From NCBI RefSeq assembly GCF_020520425.1, contig NC_079488.1, positions 24,554,247 to 24,618,246 of the forward strand: 64,000 nt of DNA, given 5' to 3'. Below the pieces are notes generated by a model that was not told where the DNA came from, did no database searches, and saw only the letters and a program-made list of their open reading frames with translations. A program made the translations under genes and the position numbers. This document shows, piece after piece, positions 12,338 through 22,900 of this stretch. The DNA is from Spinacia oleracea (lineage: Eukaryota; Streptophyta; Magnoliopsida; Caryophyllales; Amaranthaceae). How positions within the stretch are numbered: position 1 is the stretch's first letter; every line of letters starts with the position of its first letter.

Positions 12338-14481
12338 ATGGCCGTTCCTAAATTGGTCAAGAAGATCGTTAAGAAGCGGGTTAAGCAGTTCAAGCGTCCG
12401 CAACATGACAGGCGGATGTGTGTCAAGGTATATACTTTCACATCCTTCATTTCTGCAACTTTTTAATCTTAGATTTAGCTTTTTTGATTGCTCAAATGTT
12501 TAAAATTTTGGAAGAAAAGTAAATTTTTGTTGGATTTCATTGCTAGTAGTCGTGAATTGCAGTGATAATGGTTTAATTTCTACAGATTTTGGTATTATTG
12601 TTGACATGAAGTTTACATGAGCTGGTTGCATAAATGTAAGCTAAGTATACGGAATGTGATTTTTTGGCGTAAATGAGTGTATTGGTGATCTAGTTTATGA
12701 AAATAGTTGGATATAGAGGCGAAGGGTTTTTGACATGATGAATGTCGGTATCTGATGTTTTTGGGGTAAACTAGGTTACTTTATTGAGATTTTTGTTAAG
12801 TGTATTGAGAACGTGGTCAAATCTGCGTTTTGTATTCATATGAATTGACTTTGAACTCGGGCACCCTTTGGATTAATTTTATTCTGGTTTTAAACCTGCT
12901 GTCCTCTATGAATATAACGCCTTTATGCAGAATGTCGTTTATTCATTTTTGTACGAAATCATATTTGCAGTAAGCACTCACTTACCTGTCTTGGGGTGAT
13001 TTGGAAGCACTTCACTTTTTAAAGTTGATGTTTTTTCAATTAAAGTTGGTTGGTTACTGGGTTGTAATTTTCATTTTTATATATAACCAAAATTCAGCTG
13101 TGTAATTGTGTGGTATTTCGTATTAGTTTGTTTGAACAGAGCGTCATAAAGGTGTAAAACAACCCGGTTAGTAGTTGGTACCAAGCTTACAATCAAATTC
13201 TGATGTAGAGTGTCATAGTTTAGCTCTTTAGCCTTTTCTAGTAGATTTGTTTTACTGTTTGTTATCTGCTTGATGCCTTGACCTATATGCATTTTTAGCT
13301 ACGCTGGTGTATTACACAAGCTTGTAAAACTAGTAATTTAATGTACAATCTGGGCTATGCATTAATCACTGGGCTGCACACTATCCAGAGTCAAGATATT
13401 AAGTTTGTGGGTTGTCATGATTAGTTGTGGGCACATGTCTTTGATATGATATTCATGCTGTCAGGGTTGTAAGTTTTCTGCGAATGCTTGCCTCACAACT
13501 GTTGGGGCTAGCCTTTGAATAAAAGTATATTAGTTAATTTATAACACAGAAAAATATTTGGTGTTTAAATGTTATGTTCTAAAAAATACCCCCATGAGAA
13601 CTGGTCTTTCTATGTCTTGGCCAGAAGGGTTGTGTAAAATTGATTTGTGTTTACTTCATGTTTTAATCAAGATGCTATGGGTGATTCTGATGCATTTTTA
13701 TGTGTTATTTGAAACCTGAGCGGTCTATATGTTGGGCTTATAGAGTTCAATCTCCTAGAGGCATTGGGCTCAGTTGGGCTTATAGAGTTCAATCCCTAAT
13801 GCTTGGGTAATTTTAGAGGCATTGTGTCACCTTCCACCTGTGAGGTTGGGGATCCTGTTCCCGTTCCCTTTCCCTGTATTATGTGGTTGTTTCCAGTCAA
13901 ATATCTTTGGCTCCCCCTCTCTCCTATGAGGGGAGTGTGTGTTGAAAGACAATAGACAATAAATTTCCAAAATATAATGATTCTGCTGTCCTATTTGATT
14001 AAGAAGGGCTCCTCTCAAATTTGTAATTTCTCTGTTAATCTGAATGGTTGTCTCCTGCAGACTAACTGGCGTAGGCCAAAGGGTATTGATTCTCGAGTGA
14101 GGAGAAAGTTTAAGGGAGTTACTTTGATGCCCAACATTGGTTATGGTTCTGACAAAAAGACTAGGCACTTTCTTCCCAATGGCTTCAAGAAGTTTGTCGT
14201 CCACAATGTCAGCGATCTAGAACTTCTTATGATGCATAATCGGTAACAAATAGAATTCCCCCCTTCAACTTTCTTCCTCTCAATCCCTTTCACTGTGTAC
14301 TAATTTATTGAGTGTGTTTTCTAATATCCAATTTTCTTTGCAAAATTTTAGAACCTACTGTGCTGAGATCGCTCACAACATCTCAACGAAGAAGAGAAAG
14401 GATATCGTCGAGCGTGCTGCACAGTTGGATGTCGTAGTCATTAACAAACTTGCTCGCTTGCGTAGCCAGGAAGACGAGTAA
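12338..14481 (+). CDS. RPL32: 60S ribosomal protein L32 (eL32)
   Basis: Three coding exons, 12338-12427, 14061-14242 and 14352-14481, encode 133 residues, the usual plant eL32 length. Splice sites are GT/AG. The second junction splits an Arg codon (CG|A). The product begins [14 protein letters not shown] and contains the conserved [39 protein letters not shown] and [11 protein letters not shown] blocks. It ends in SQEDE before TAA. It is a component of the large cytosolic ribosomal subunit. No frameshift or missing block is seen, so it is probably functional. The first intron (1.6 kb) contains a small direct duplication near 13731. The gene runs toward MORF8, with 1.1 kb between their stops. 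Confidence 0.97.
13731..13793. repeat. Short direct duplication in RPL32 intron 1
   Basis: GTTGGGCTTATAGAGTTCAA occurs at 13732 and again at 13773. Flanking copies of TAGAGGCATTG also appear twice, giving a 41-base tandem duplication inside the intron. No gene or RNA was recognised in it. Confidence 0.65.
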
Positions 14482-15602
14482 TCCTTTTGCTGTCTGGGAT
14501 AAATTTTGTTTTTAGATCAAAACTGGGGGAGACCTTTGTCGAATTCTAGCTTTAGTTGAACTACCCAGTATTTTTATTTGTCAAAATCTATGTTATACGA
14601 TATCTGCTACTTTGATTTTTGTTCAGGCATTAGTGTTTTATCTTTTTTTCATCATTTGTTTCTCTCCAGTGTGTCCTCGGTCTTTGGCTTCTTACCTTGT
14701 TTGTTTGAAATCAGCAGAGTGCATACCACTTGACTAAAATCAAGTGATCTTATGCTAGAGAATTCGGGTCTATTATCTAGCATCTTCACTGGTTTGTTCT
14801 TGTGAGTGTGAACAAGATTTGGTCATCCCAGGCTAACTTTGTAAGGGACGATTTAAGCCAAGGTTTGTGGTATCTATTTGAGTTGTGGGTTAGCCTGTTG
14901 ATCTTTGTGCGGAGGTAGCGTTTAGACCTAGTCAAAACTCTAGTAGATAAAACTAGGGGTGTTTTGTAGGCTAAACGGTTTTCTCTAACATCTTGTACAG
15001 TTGCACTAATGATACCATAAACAGATTTCTAATACTGTATCAGTTACACTAAATCGTAATCATGACATTTAATCTAGTTAAGTAATTAGACCTCGTTTAG
15101 AATTCACTTCACTTGTTTAGAATTCTTATATTAATGTCATTGTAATTTGATTCGGTTTTCAATTTCGCAATAAAATGTTAAATTTACAAAAGAAGAAAAA
15201 ACTTTGATTTCATACAACAAGCTTTTAATAAGATGGTTCTATGTGATATGTAGTTTGGTTTTGATGTCTCAATTAATGATACTTAGACTTGATATCAAAT
15301 ATTTCAGTTAAGTACTAAAATAAAGCATTGCATATACACAATATTGAACTATCTTTGTCTCCAGGCTCAACTGTTGAAGAATGATAATTCCCGCTAAACA
15401 GAAATTGCGTCAAAATAACCTTTTGTCTGAAAGTGAACAGAGGTACAGCACAAATGTTGTGCAAAATACTGCCATCCCAAACCCTAGAAACATTTGTATA
15501 CTTGACTTAGTCCCTTCCAAACAAACTAAAACTACTTAAAGTGTACCTACCATAAGGTTCTGTTCTAGGCATTTAAACATGAGTAAGTTATCTACAAAAG
15601 CA
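14482..15602. other. Intergenic region between convergent RPL32 and MORF8
   Basis: AT-rich DNA holding the 3' untranslated regions of both genes. AATAAA-type words occur on the plus strand (near 15168) for RPL32. I see no further gene, MITE termini or RNA gene. Confidence 0.6.
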
Positions 15603-18600
15603 TCACTGATAGTTTGGCCCATCTCTTCCAGGCACATCTTGCTGATAGTTTCTGTTCTGTGGCGGATAGTTCTGGTTCTGATTACCCGTTTGCACGTTCT
15701 GATAAGGCATCCCTCCACCTGTTTGATTGGTGTTGCCTCCATAGCCAGGATTTCCTTGACCCCCATAGCTAGGTGGTGGCGCACCCCCTCTGTTATGTGA
15801 ATATCCTGGATTGCCTTGTGGCATGTTCTGTCTATAACCAGCATTGTTTGGTGGCATGTTCTGTCCATAACCAGCATTGTTTGGTGGCATGTTCTGCTGA
15901 TATCCGGCATTGTTGGGTGGTGGCATGTTCTGCTGATATCCAGCATTGTTGGGTGGTGGCATGTTCTGTGGATATCCCGCATTGGTGGGTGGCATGTTCT
16001 GCTGATATCCCGCATTGTTAGGTGGCGCGCCACCAGGGTAGCTGGGTGGTGCACCTCCAGTGTTGGGTGGACCAACCATGTTGCCTCTGGGACCTCCCGT
16101 ATTAGCTTCTGGACCATTCCTTTCTCCTTGTCTTCTATCGAAGTTCCTAGAATGATCAGCATTCCGTGGTCTGTCATTACGCCTGTTACGATCCTGTGCC
16201 TTTGCATTGTTCCTTACCCATTCCTCATGGTATTTCGGATCATATGGAACAGCATGACCATCAATAAAGGGCTCACCTGTTAACAAGGCAACAAAATCAA
16301 GGAACAAACCAAATATACTACCAGGGCAAACAATGACATGTTACTGTATCCTTCCCAGGTCGAATAACCAACTAATTGCAGCATTGCACAAAAAACACAA
16401 ACTACTTTAACAAAGTTCAAAGCATAATGCAGTAATGCACTAAAGAACAACAAAGATAGATTTCAAAACCAATACCAAAGAATCGCAGAATGTCCCATCT
16501 ACAAAATAAAATAACCAAAATGCTATCAAATATATCGTTTTCTTACCCCCGTAGTCTTTGTTTTTAACATCCAAGTATGAGTCAGGAAGGACCCAACGAA
16601 CATTTGGCAACTCTGCATAAAACATAAAACAGAGGGAACAAACCATTAGCTTTTTGCTTTTCACAAACCAGATGCTGAATTGGCTTTTAAGCAAATAAAG
16701 TAAAACCTTTAAGCTTGTATGTTAATTCCTCAGACACCAAGGCACCAAAGGCAAAATAATGTCTGGTAGAGACAGAGTATATCTTCATCCTTGCTTCTTC
16801 TTCACTGAAATTTTAATAGACCACAACCAAAAACAGAAACCAGAAACCAAGTTAAACACAAACCAGTAGCTAAAACAAAGACCACTCAGAGCAAGAAATG
16901 TACACAAATGATCCAATTAAATGTCACCTCCAGTTCTCCACATTCCCGAGCCAGGGAAAAATCAAGAAAAAGAATGAAATAGTAGTTTAAGACTTTAAGT
17001 GGCCATACGCATTATACATGGATGAATCCTCACACTTCAAACATCTATTGTTAAGTATGAAGCACCCTCTTTTCAGCTTACCATGCTCTAGCAATAAGCA
17101 TGCATATTGGTATATTGTTGAGGATAGAATATCATATAAGTATAGACTTCTATAGTTGTATTAGATACCATATTACATAACTCTATCTCATATGATATTC
17201 TATCCTCCGTAGTTATCCTCAACATATTAACTACTTCTAGACCAACTACGCACAAGGAGACATGAAACAAGTCACAGCCCTTGTAAACCCTACAGCCACA
17301 GCTGTAACCCAAATTAACCTTCATTGTAAGGCTACATTCTAATAGCAAAAACTTATCTTCGTCACAAAACTAAAAACCAGGGTAAAAGTGCACCTACATT
17401 GCAGTATTTTAGAGCAGTAGGTAATCATGAAAGGCCAGTAGTATTTACATTACTTCTCTTTATGCTGTCAGACTGCATGATCTAGCAGATGGATCTTTGG
17501 ACAAACTAATTAATAAGAACGCCACAACTAGGATTGATGAAAACAACAACAAATCAGTACAAATCATGGACATTCCTTTATGCTTTATTGTTGTTTTCAT
17601 CTCTTAATTCAAGAGAAATTCTTTATTACTTCCAATTCATCAACATAATCCAATTCTTTATTACTGTGAACTCTAAGCAGCCACACAGACCCCGCCACCC
17701 CCTGTCAGCACTCAGCACAAGCACGGAAGTACAAAATCATGTAAATGATAATATACAGTGTAAACAAAAATACAGTTGCAAAGAGGAAAATCAATCATTA
17801 CCGTCAAACACAACTACCCATAGGCTATACCATTACTCCAATCATAACCACATTAATCTATTGCAAACCAAATGGAGGAGTCCTGGGTTAGAGAGTTAGA
17901 GACTCAGAGGAGGATGAAAAAGCTTCAACTTTTTATACTTGCCAGAATCTTCTTTATTCATATTAGTGCATATCTTTACATAAAATTGAAAAAACCAAAC
18001 CCCAACAATATGCAATATTTAAACCAAATAATCGAATTTACATCCAAGAGACATTTAAAAGCAAGAAATCAAAGCAAAAACAAAATGTATTACAAGTAGA
18101 TGCAAAATGAAACGATAAATCACCAATCAACAAATATATCAAACACTGGATGCCGAAATAGTTTAATTAGGTGATACACAAGACCTCCAACCAAATCCTG
18201 TCTACATCACTACGCTTTGTGTCAGTTCACTGTACCCCCAAACAAAATCACCAAACAAAAAACATACTTAAATCTGGAATGTAACCGAAAACGAAAACGA
18301 AAACTCTAGAAAAATGAGGAAAAGTACCTTCCGATAACTTGAGCTAGGGTTTTGACGAAAGAGTCAATTATGTCATCGCGGGTAGAATTTTCGGGAGGAG
18401 GCTCAGTAACAACAAGCCAGTGCTCAAAATCACAGCCATCAAGCAAGATTGTTTCCTTAGGAGGGCGATTCGTCCAATTAGGTTTATCGTCGCTAAGAGA
18501 GTTCTGCGACTGACGAGCCGAGAAGCTTCGGAAAGCGGTAAAGGGTAAAGAAGAATGGTGGAGAGAAACGGCGGCGGCGGCGGCGGCGGTGAGGGGGCGG

Positions 18601-18704
18601 AGACGAAAGAGAGAGAAAGGGGTGGTTGGAATTTTGGTGGGAGTTGCAGCGGAGAAGCGGCGGGAGAGGAGGAGCAAAGAGGATACAACTTTCTTTTGAG
18701 CCAT
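15603..18704 (-). CDS. MORF8: Multiple organellar RNA editing factor, MORF8/RIP1-like
   Basis: Four minus-strand exons, 18704-18328, 16804-16707, 16612-16547 and 16276-15603, encode 404 residues. Junction phases fit and all sites are GT/AG. Residues 1-60 form a Ser/Arg/Ala-rich targeting peptide with an Ala run from a GGC repeat. The MORF box (about residues 84-195) has [52 protein letters not shown] and [10 protein letters not shown]. The C-terminal 170 residues are Gly/Pro/Asn/Gln-rich with [12 protein letters not shown] repeats, as in MORF8. Family members help PPR proteins perform C-to-U editing in plastids and mitochondria; MORF8 is dual targeted in Arabidopsis. The start at 18704 is preferred. 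An upstream in-frame ATG at 18866 falls inside the adjacent foldback element. No breaks are seen. Confidence 0.92.
15820..16026 (-). repeat. Tandem repeats coding the MORF8 low-complexity tail
   Basis: Imperfect 33-39-base units built on GGTGGCATGTTCTG (plus strand) encode about six GY-x-QNMPP-x-NNA peptide repeats in frame. Units differ by whole codons (PP versus PPP), so the frame is kept. Antisense and alternative frames of this block look open only because of the periodicity. Confidence 0.85.
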
Positions 18705-18760
18705 GGAAACTGACAAATATTGTTCAGAAAGGAGTATCTTTGATGAACGTTGATATTTAT

Positions 18761-19400
18761 AGGCCCTGTTCGGCAAAAGTAGCGGTAGCGGGTAGCGGTT
18801 CAGTAGCGGGTAACGGTTGGAGTAGCGGGTAGCGGTCAATAGTAGTGGGTAACGGTTAGCTGTCAAAGGTAGCGGGTAACTGATATGAGTGTTCGGTAAA
18901 AGTAGCGGTTGATATTATAAAATAAAATAAAAGGTGAAATATTATTTAAAACTTTATTATAAATTTGTCAAACGCTACCGCTACCTTAAACGCTACTAAT
19001 TTTAACGTTTGATAAAAGCTACTCAACCGCTACCTCTACCGCTAACCGCTACCTAAATCGCTACCTCGCCAAACACTTACAAATTTATAAGTAGCGTCTT
19101 GACTCGGTCAAAACGCTACCCGCTACCTCAAAAGCTACCGCCGAACACGCCCTTAGTAGCGTTTAAGGTAGCGGGTAGCGTTTGACAAATTTATAATAAA
19201 GTTTTAAATAATATTCTTGCTTTTATTTTTATTTTTATAATATCCACCGCTACTTTTACCGAACACTCATATTAGTTACCGCTACTTTGACAGCTAACCG
19301 CTACCCGCTACTATTCACCGCTCCTCGCTACTCTAACCGCTACCCGCTACTCAACCGATAACCGCTACCCGCTACCGCTAATATTGCCGAACATGGCCAT
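18761..19400. mobile_element. Foldback hAT-like MITE with nested centre, next to the MORF8 start
   Basis: The left end (GGCCCTGTTCGGCAAAAGTA) and right end (TATTGCCGAACATGGCC) are inverted. Long arms, about 18761-18996 and 19153-19400, mirror each other through GTAGCGGGTAGCGG / CCGCTACCCGCTAC arrays and shared AT-rich stretches. The centre (18997-19152) has its own GCTACC-rich half-element ending GCCGAACACGCCC, suggesting insertion of a relative. No target duplication is clear. The left end is 57 bases from the MORF8 ATG. Confidence 0.7.
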
Positions 19401-19453
19401 AGTACAAGAATATAATAATCCAACTACTACTAAACTTCTTTCTTAGCCTCTTA

Positions 19454-19809
19454 CTCCCTCCCTCTCTTTTTGTTTTTTACGTTTTTTTTTTTGGGTTTCC
19501 CAAAATGTTCTTTACATTTCCTTTTATAGCATCACATAAATGACTTAATATTCTATCAAAATTTGTGTCTCATTATTATTTTAACCAATAAAATTCATTG
19601 AGTCATTTAATCTCTCACACTTTTTCATTGGGGCAATAGCTTTTTCTCATTTTCCCAATAACAGAATTTTGATAAGAGTGAAAACATTATAAATAAACGT
19701 AATATTCCTCGTTTACATAAAAAACTTAGAAGAATCATAATGCACATTAATTAGTCGTTAAAATGCGTGTAAAATAGCAAACGTAAAAAACAAAAAGAGA
19801 CGGAGGGAG
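19454..19809. mobile_element. Stowaway MITE, 356 bp, family shared with 22547
   Basis: The termini are CTCCCTCCCTCTCTTTTTG and CAAAAAGAGACGGAGGGAG, flanked by TA at both sides. Internal words (AATGTTCTTTACATTTCC, TGACTTAATATTCTATC) recur in reverse in the copy at 22547-22900. Non-coding. Confidence 0.8.
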
Positions 19810-19857
19810 TAGTACTTAGTAGTACTAGGGTTTTGGATCTCTATAATTCTAAAATAA

Positions 19858-20050
19858 TATTCCATCAATTTCTAAATAAAGTGTCATTTTTTCATTTTTG
19901 GCGTTCCCTTATAAGCGCCACTTTTCTACTTTTGAACAGGAGAAAACTATTGTGACCCAGTGGGTCGTTTACCCACCTGATGTGGCAAGACAAGTGGCAT
20001 GCTGACAAGACATAAAAAATGACATGGACTGAGTGATTTCCAAGACAAAT
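19858..20050. mobile_element. MITE remnant related to 33850-34202 (probable)
   Basis: TTTCTAAATAAAGTGTCATT near 19870 resembles, in reverse, the end at 34180-34202. GTGACCCAGTGGGTCG and CCACCTGATGTGG recall words at 33870-33900. Only one terminus is recognisable, and the other boundary is not clear. Confidence 0.35.
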
Positions 20051-20579
20051 TAAATGGATATTATTCATGTTTACCCATCTCAAAATTTGGGCATTAATTC
20101 CCCTTGTTCCCATAACAATTAATTGCAAGGATTTAATCTTTTCCAAGCTGCTCCTTTTTTTTTTTAATTGGAAGGGTTCGACTGATATTCGTCATTGTCT
20201 TTTATTTTTTTCACTCCCCCTCCCATTTCTTTATGCTTTTTGCATCTAGATTAACATGGAAATTATAGGCATATAAAATAATATAATTTTTATTAGTAGT
20301 GTATTTTTAAAACATAGTGAGTTATTTTTATCATTTACTTGTAATATAATGTGTATAATTACTTCTCGTAAAAACATGTTTTTTTGGTAGTTTGGTACAT
20401 ACCGACCCACCCTATGTTATACTCTTGGATTCGTCGTTGTGTGTATTGTCAACACTTCTGCATGGTTTATCTCTACAAATGGGATAAGGCTGGAAAAAAA
20501 TGCATATGAAGAGACCATTGTGGTTGCGTAGTACTCCTCCAATTGAGGATTTGAGCTGCTCTTTATTAATTATTGTAGG

Positions 20580-21045
20580 TCCAGACCGAAAAAATGGACC
20601 GGATAGAAGGCAATCGGTCCGGTCTTCGGGTCGAGAAATTTCAATTTCCGGTCTTCGATCCGATCCAGCCCAAAACCCGATTTTGAACCGAACCGATTTT
20701 TCCTTAATAATATATAATATAACCTAAAATTTTTATTCTCTCCTTTAATATGTTGTAAATATTACTATATTGTAATTTATTTTATTTTAGTTTCCAAAAA
20801 AAGCCTTAAAACAATTAGTTTTTTTTAATATATTTTTTCTTTTTTACCATAATTTTTATAAAAAATAAAAAATATATAGAAATAGGTCTACAACCGGTCC
20901 AAACCGGTCCGGTCCGGGTTTTGGACCGATTTTCCCAATCCGGTCCGGAATCGGTCCAAGCATAATCGGTCCGATTTTCGATCTTGAATTTTCAAAATTT
21001 CGGTCTTCGGTCCGATCCGGTCTGGGTTTGGACCGATGAACCTTA
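20580..21045. repeat. CGGTCC-motif repeat array in two blocks
   Basis: Two blocks (20580-20700 and 20885-21045) are packed with GGTCCGGTC, CGGTCTTCGATCCGATCC and GGGTTTTGGACC words in both orientations. They are separated by about 180 AT-rich bases. The peptide-like frames over it (IGPDRTEDRN and similar) come from the motif. It may be a decayed foldback element; clean ends were not found. Confidence 0.5.
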
Positions 21046-21691
21046 CAACAATTCGATGAAATCTGGAAATCAATTGCTTTGGGCATGATTTTCAAATTTA
21101 AAAGATTTTTTTAATGTTACTTCTAACCGATGTAATATTTTTAGATGAACCTATATAATCATTAATTTTGTTGTAATTTATGTTAATATTAGTCATTTGT
21201 AATATTAATCAAAATATAGAATTTTTAATTTTATTCTTTCAAATTTCTTAGGAATTTTTAGTTTTATCCTTTCAAATTTATTAGGAACTTCTCATTTTAT
21301 CCTTTCAGAATAACATGCCAATAATAGTACGTAGCTACTCATTTACAGTTGTAGCACATACCGGGATATGAATAAGTCGATGCACTAGGAAACAACTCGT
21401 GAACAAGTTAAAACTCCGTCAAATAGAAAGTCGTTTAAGTTATGAACTCGTGAAACTTGTTATCAAGCTTAACTCGAACAACCTAATATATGACTTAGCT
21501 CAATGAAATTTGTAAAGATATATAGTCAAGGAAATGTCAATTTCAATTTCAATTTAATTACACGTACTTATCTTATACGATTTGAATTTATTATATAGAG
21601 TACATCATATATTTTCGATCAACTCACCTTAATTTTATTTATATGGACAAGGGTTAAAAAGTGCAGATAAATGTTGATTAAGTGTTACTCA
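21046..21691. other. AT-rich intergenic DNA
   Basis: I see no gene, terminal repeat or RNA here. A TTTTATCCTTTCAAATTT phrase is repeated two to three times near 21230-21310. Confidence 0.5.
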
Positions 21692-21765
21692 AGTTTAGGG
21701 TTAGAGTTTAGGGTTAGGGTTTAGGGTTTAGGGTTAGGGTTAGGGTTTAGGGTTTTAGGGTTTAA
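21692..21765 (+). repeat. Interstitial telomere-like tract (TTTAGGG variants)
   Basis: About 74 bases of TTTAGGG, TTAGGG and TTAGAG units in one orientation, the plant telomere repeat in degenerate form. The flanks are ordinary AT-rich DNA, so this is internal and not a chromosome end. Confidence 0.85.
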
Positions 21766-21993
21766 TGTTCATATGGTCATTAAAAATTGATATTTCTGTA
21801 ATTCTATATTTAGAAACGGAGGTAGAAGTACTTTAACTTCAAAATATGATTTATTGTAATTATAAACATTTAAAAATGGTATTTCTAGATTTTTAGTAAG
21901 TGTGTACATAGAATCCTACGATTCTACCATCTAATTTTAAATCGCCCTATCGGTTTAAAGTAGAATAGAAATTCTGTCAACTTGCATATAAAT

Positions 21994-22269
21994 TAGACCT
22001 GTCAAATGGGTTAGATGGGTTGGGTTCGAGTAGGGTAAATTCGAGTTCGACTTGAAAAATAGGTTAGGTGTACATCTATTCGAGTAAATACGTGTTGAAC
22101 GTATAAGTGTTTCATGTCGAGTTTTTTTTTGAGGGAATTTCATGTTGAGTTAGGGTTCAAATATGGTACGGTTTCATTTGTGCTAGTGGATGGAAAATTG
22201 TGCCCTAAACCCAAAATAATGGGTCACATTCGAGTTGGGTACGAGTCTAGTTGATTTTTGACAAGTCTA
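21994..22269. mobile_element. Small TIR element (possible MITE)
   Basis: TAGACCTGTCAAA at the left pairs with TTTTGACAAGTCTA at the right. The 276-base body is GGGTT/TCGAGTT-rich. No matching target duplication was found, so the class is open. Confidence 0.4.
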
Positions 22270-22546
22270 CATAAGGTCATATGATCTAGATCACAATGTT
22301 AAATGCAACCATACATTTTTGACTAATTTTTAACTTTACACCCTAAACCCCTCGAAAAGAACCTTATACCCTCGTACCTCACAAAGAGTAATGTAATTTT
22401 AAATAGTATTTCTTACTCTCCAAACACGACTTTCTTAAAATATCATATATTTGTTTGTATATTTTTTTTTAAAAAAACTCGAGAACATGATATTATGTCA
22501 AAAAAATAATTTCCTATTATCTTATGAGAATTATTGTTACCTATTA

Positions 22547-22900
22547 CTCCCTCCGTCTCTTTTTGTTCTTTACGTTTGGTATTTTTCACGCGTTTTAACG
22601 ATTAATTAATTTGCATCGAGATTCCTCAATTTTTTTATTTAAACAAGATAAATTACGTTTATTTATAATGTTTTCACTTTTATCAAAATTTTGATATTGA
22701 GAAATGACAAAAATTTAATGTCCCAATGAAAAGATGTGAAAGATTAAATGACCCAATGAATTTAATTGGTTAAAATAATAATTGGACACAAATTTTAATA
22801 GAATACTAAGTCATTTATGTGATAATATAAAAGGAAATGTAAAGAACATTTTGAAATACACAAAAAGGAAAATGTAAAGAACAAAAAGAGACGGAGAGAG
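22547..22900. mobile_element. Stowaway MITE, 354 bp, opposite orientation to 19454
   Basis: The termini CTCCCTCCGTCTCTTTTTGT and ACAAAAAGAGACGGAGAGAG are flanked by TA on each side. The interior matches the reverse complement of the copy at 19454-19809 over several words (AATGTAAAGAACATTTTG and others). Confidence 0.82.

Noticed and set aside
13827..14204. 125-codon minus-strand ORF over RPL32 exon 2
   Set aside because: Antisense shadow of a conserved ribosomal-protein exon and its intron.
15536..16283. Long open frames on both strands (SRTCHHPTM and [11 protein letters not shown] types)
   Set aside because: Shadows of the repeat-coding MORF8 tail.
18705..18866. N-terminal extension of MORF8 from the upstream ATG
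   Set aside because: The added peptide is encoded by the foldback element and would mask the targeting sequence; the start at 18704 is preferred.
20500..21095. Frames with GPDRTEDRN-like repeats
   Set aside because: Products of the CGGTCC motif array; different frames give equivalent words.
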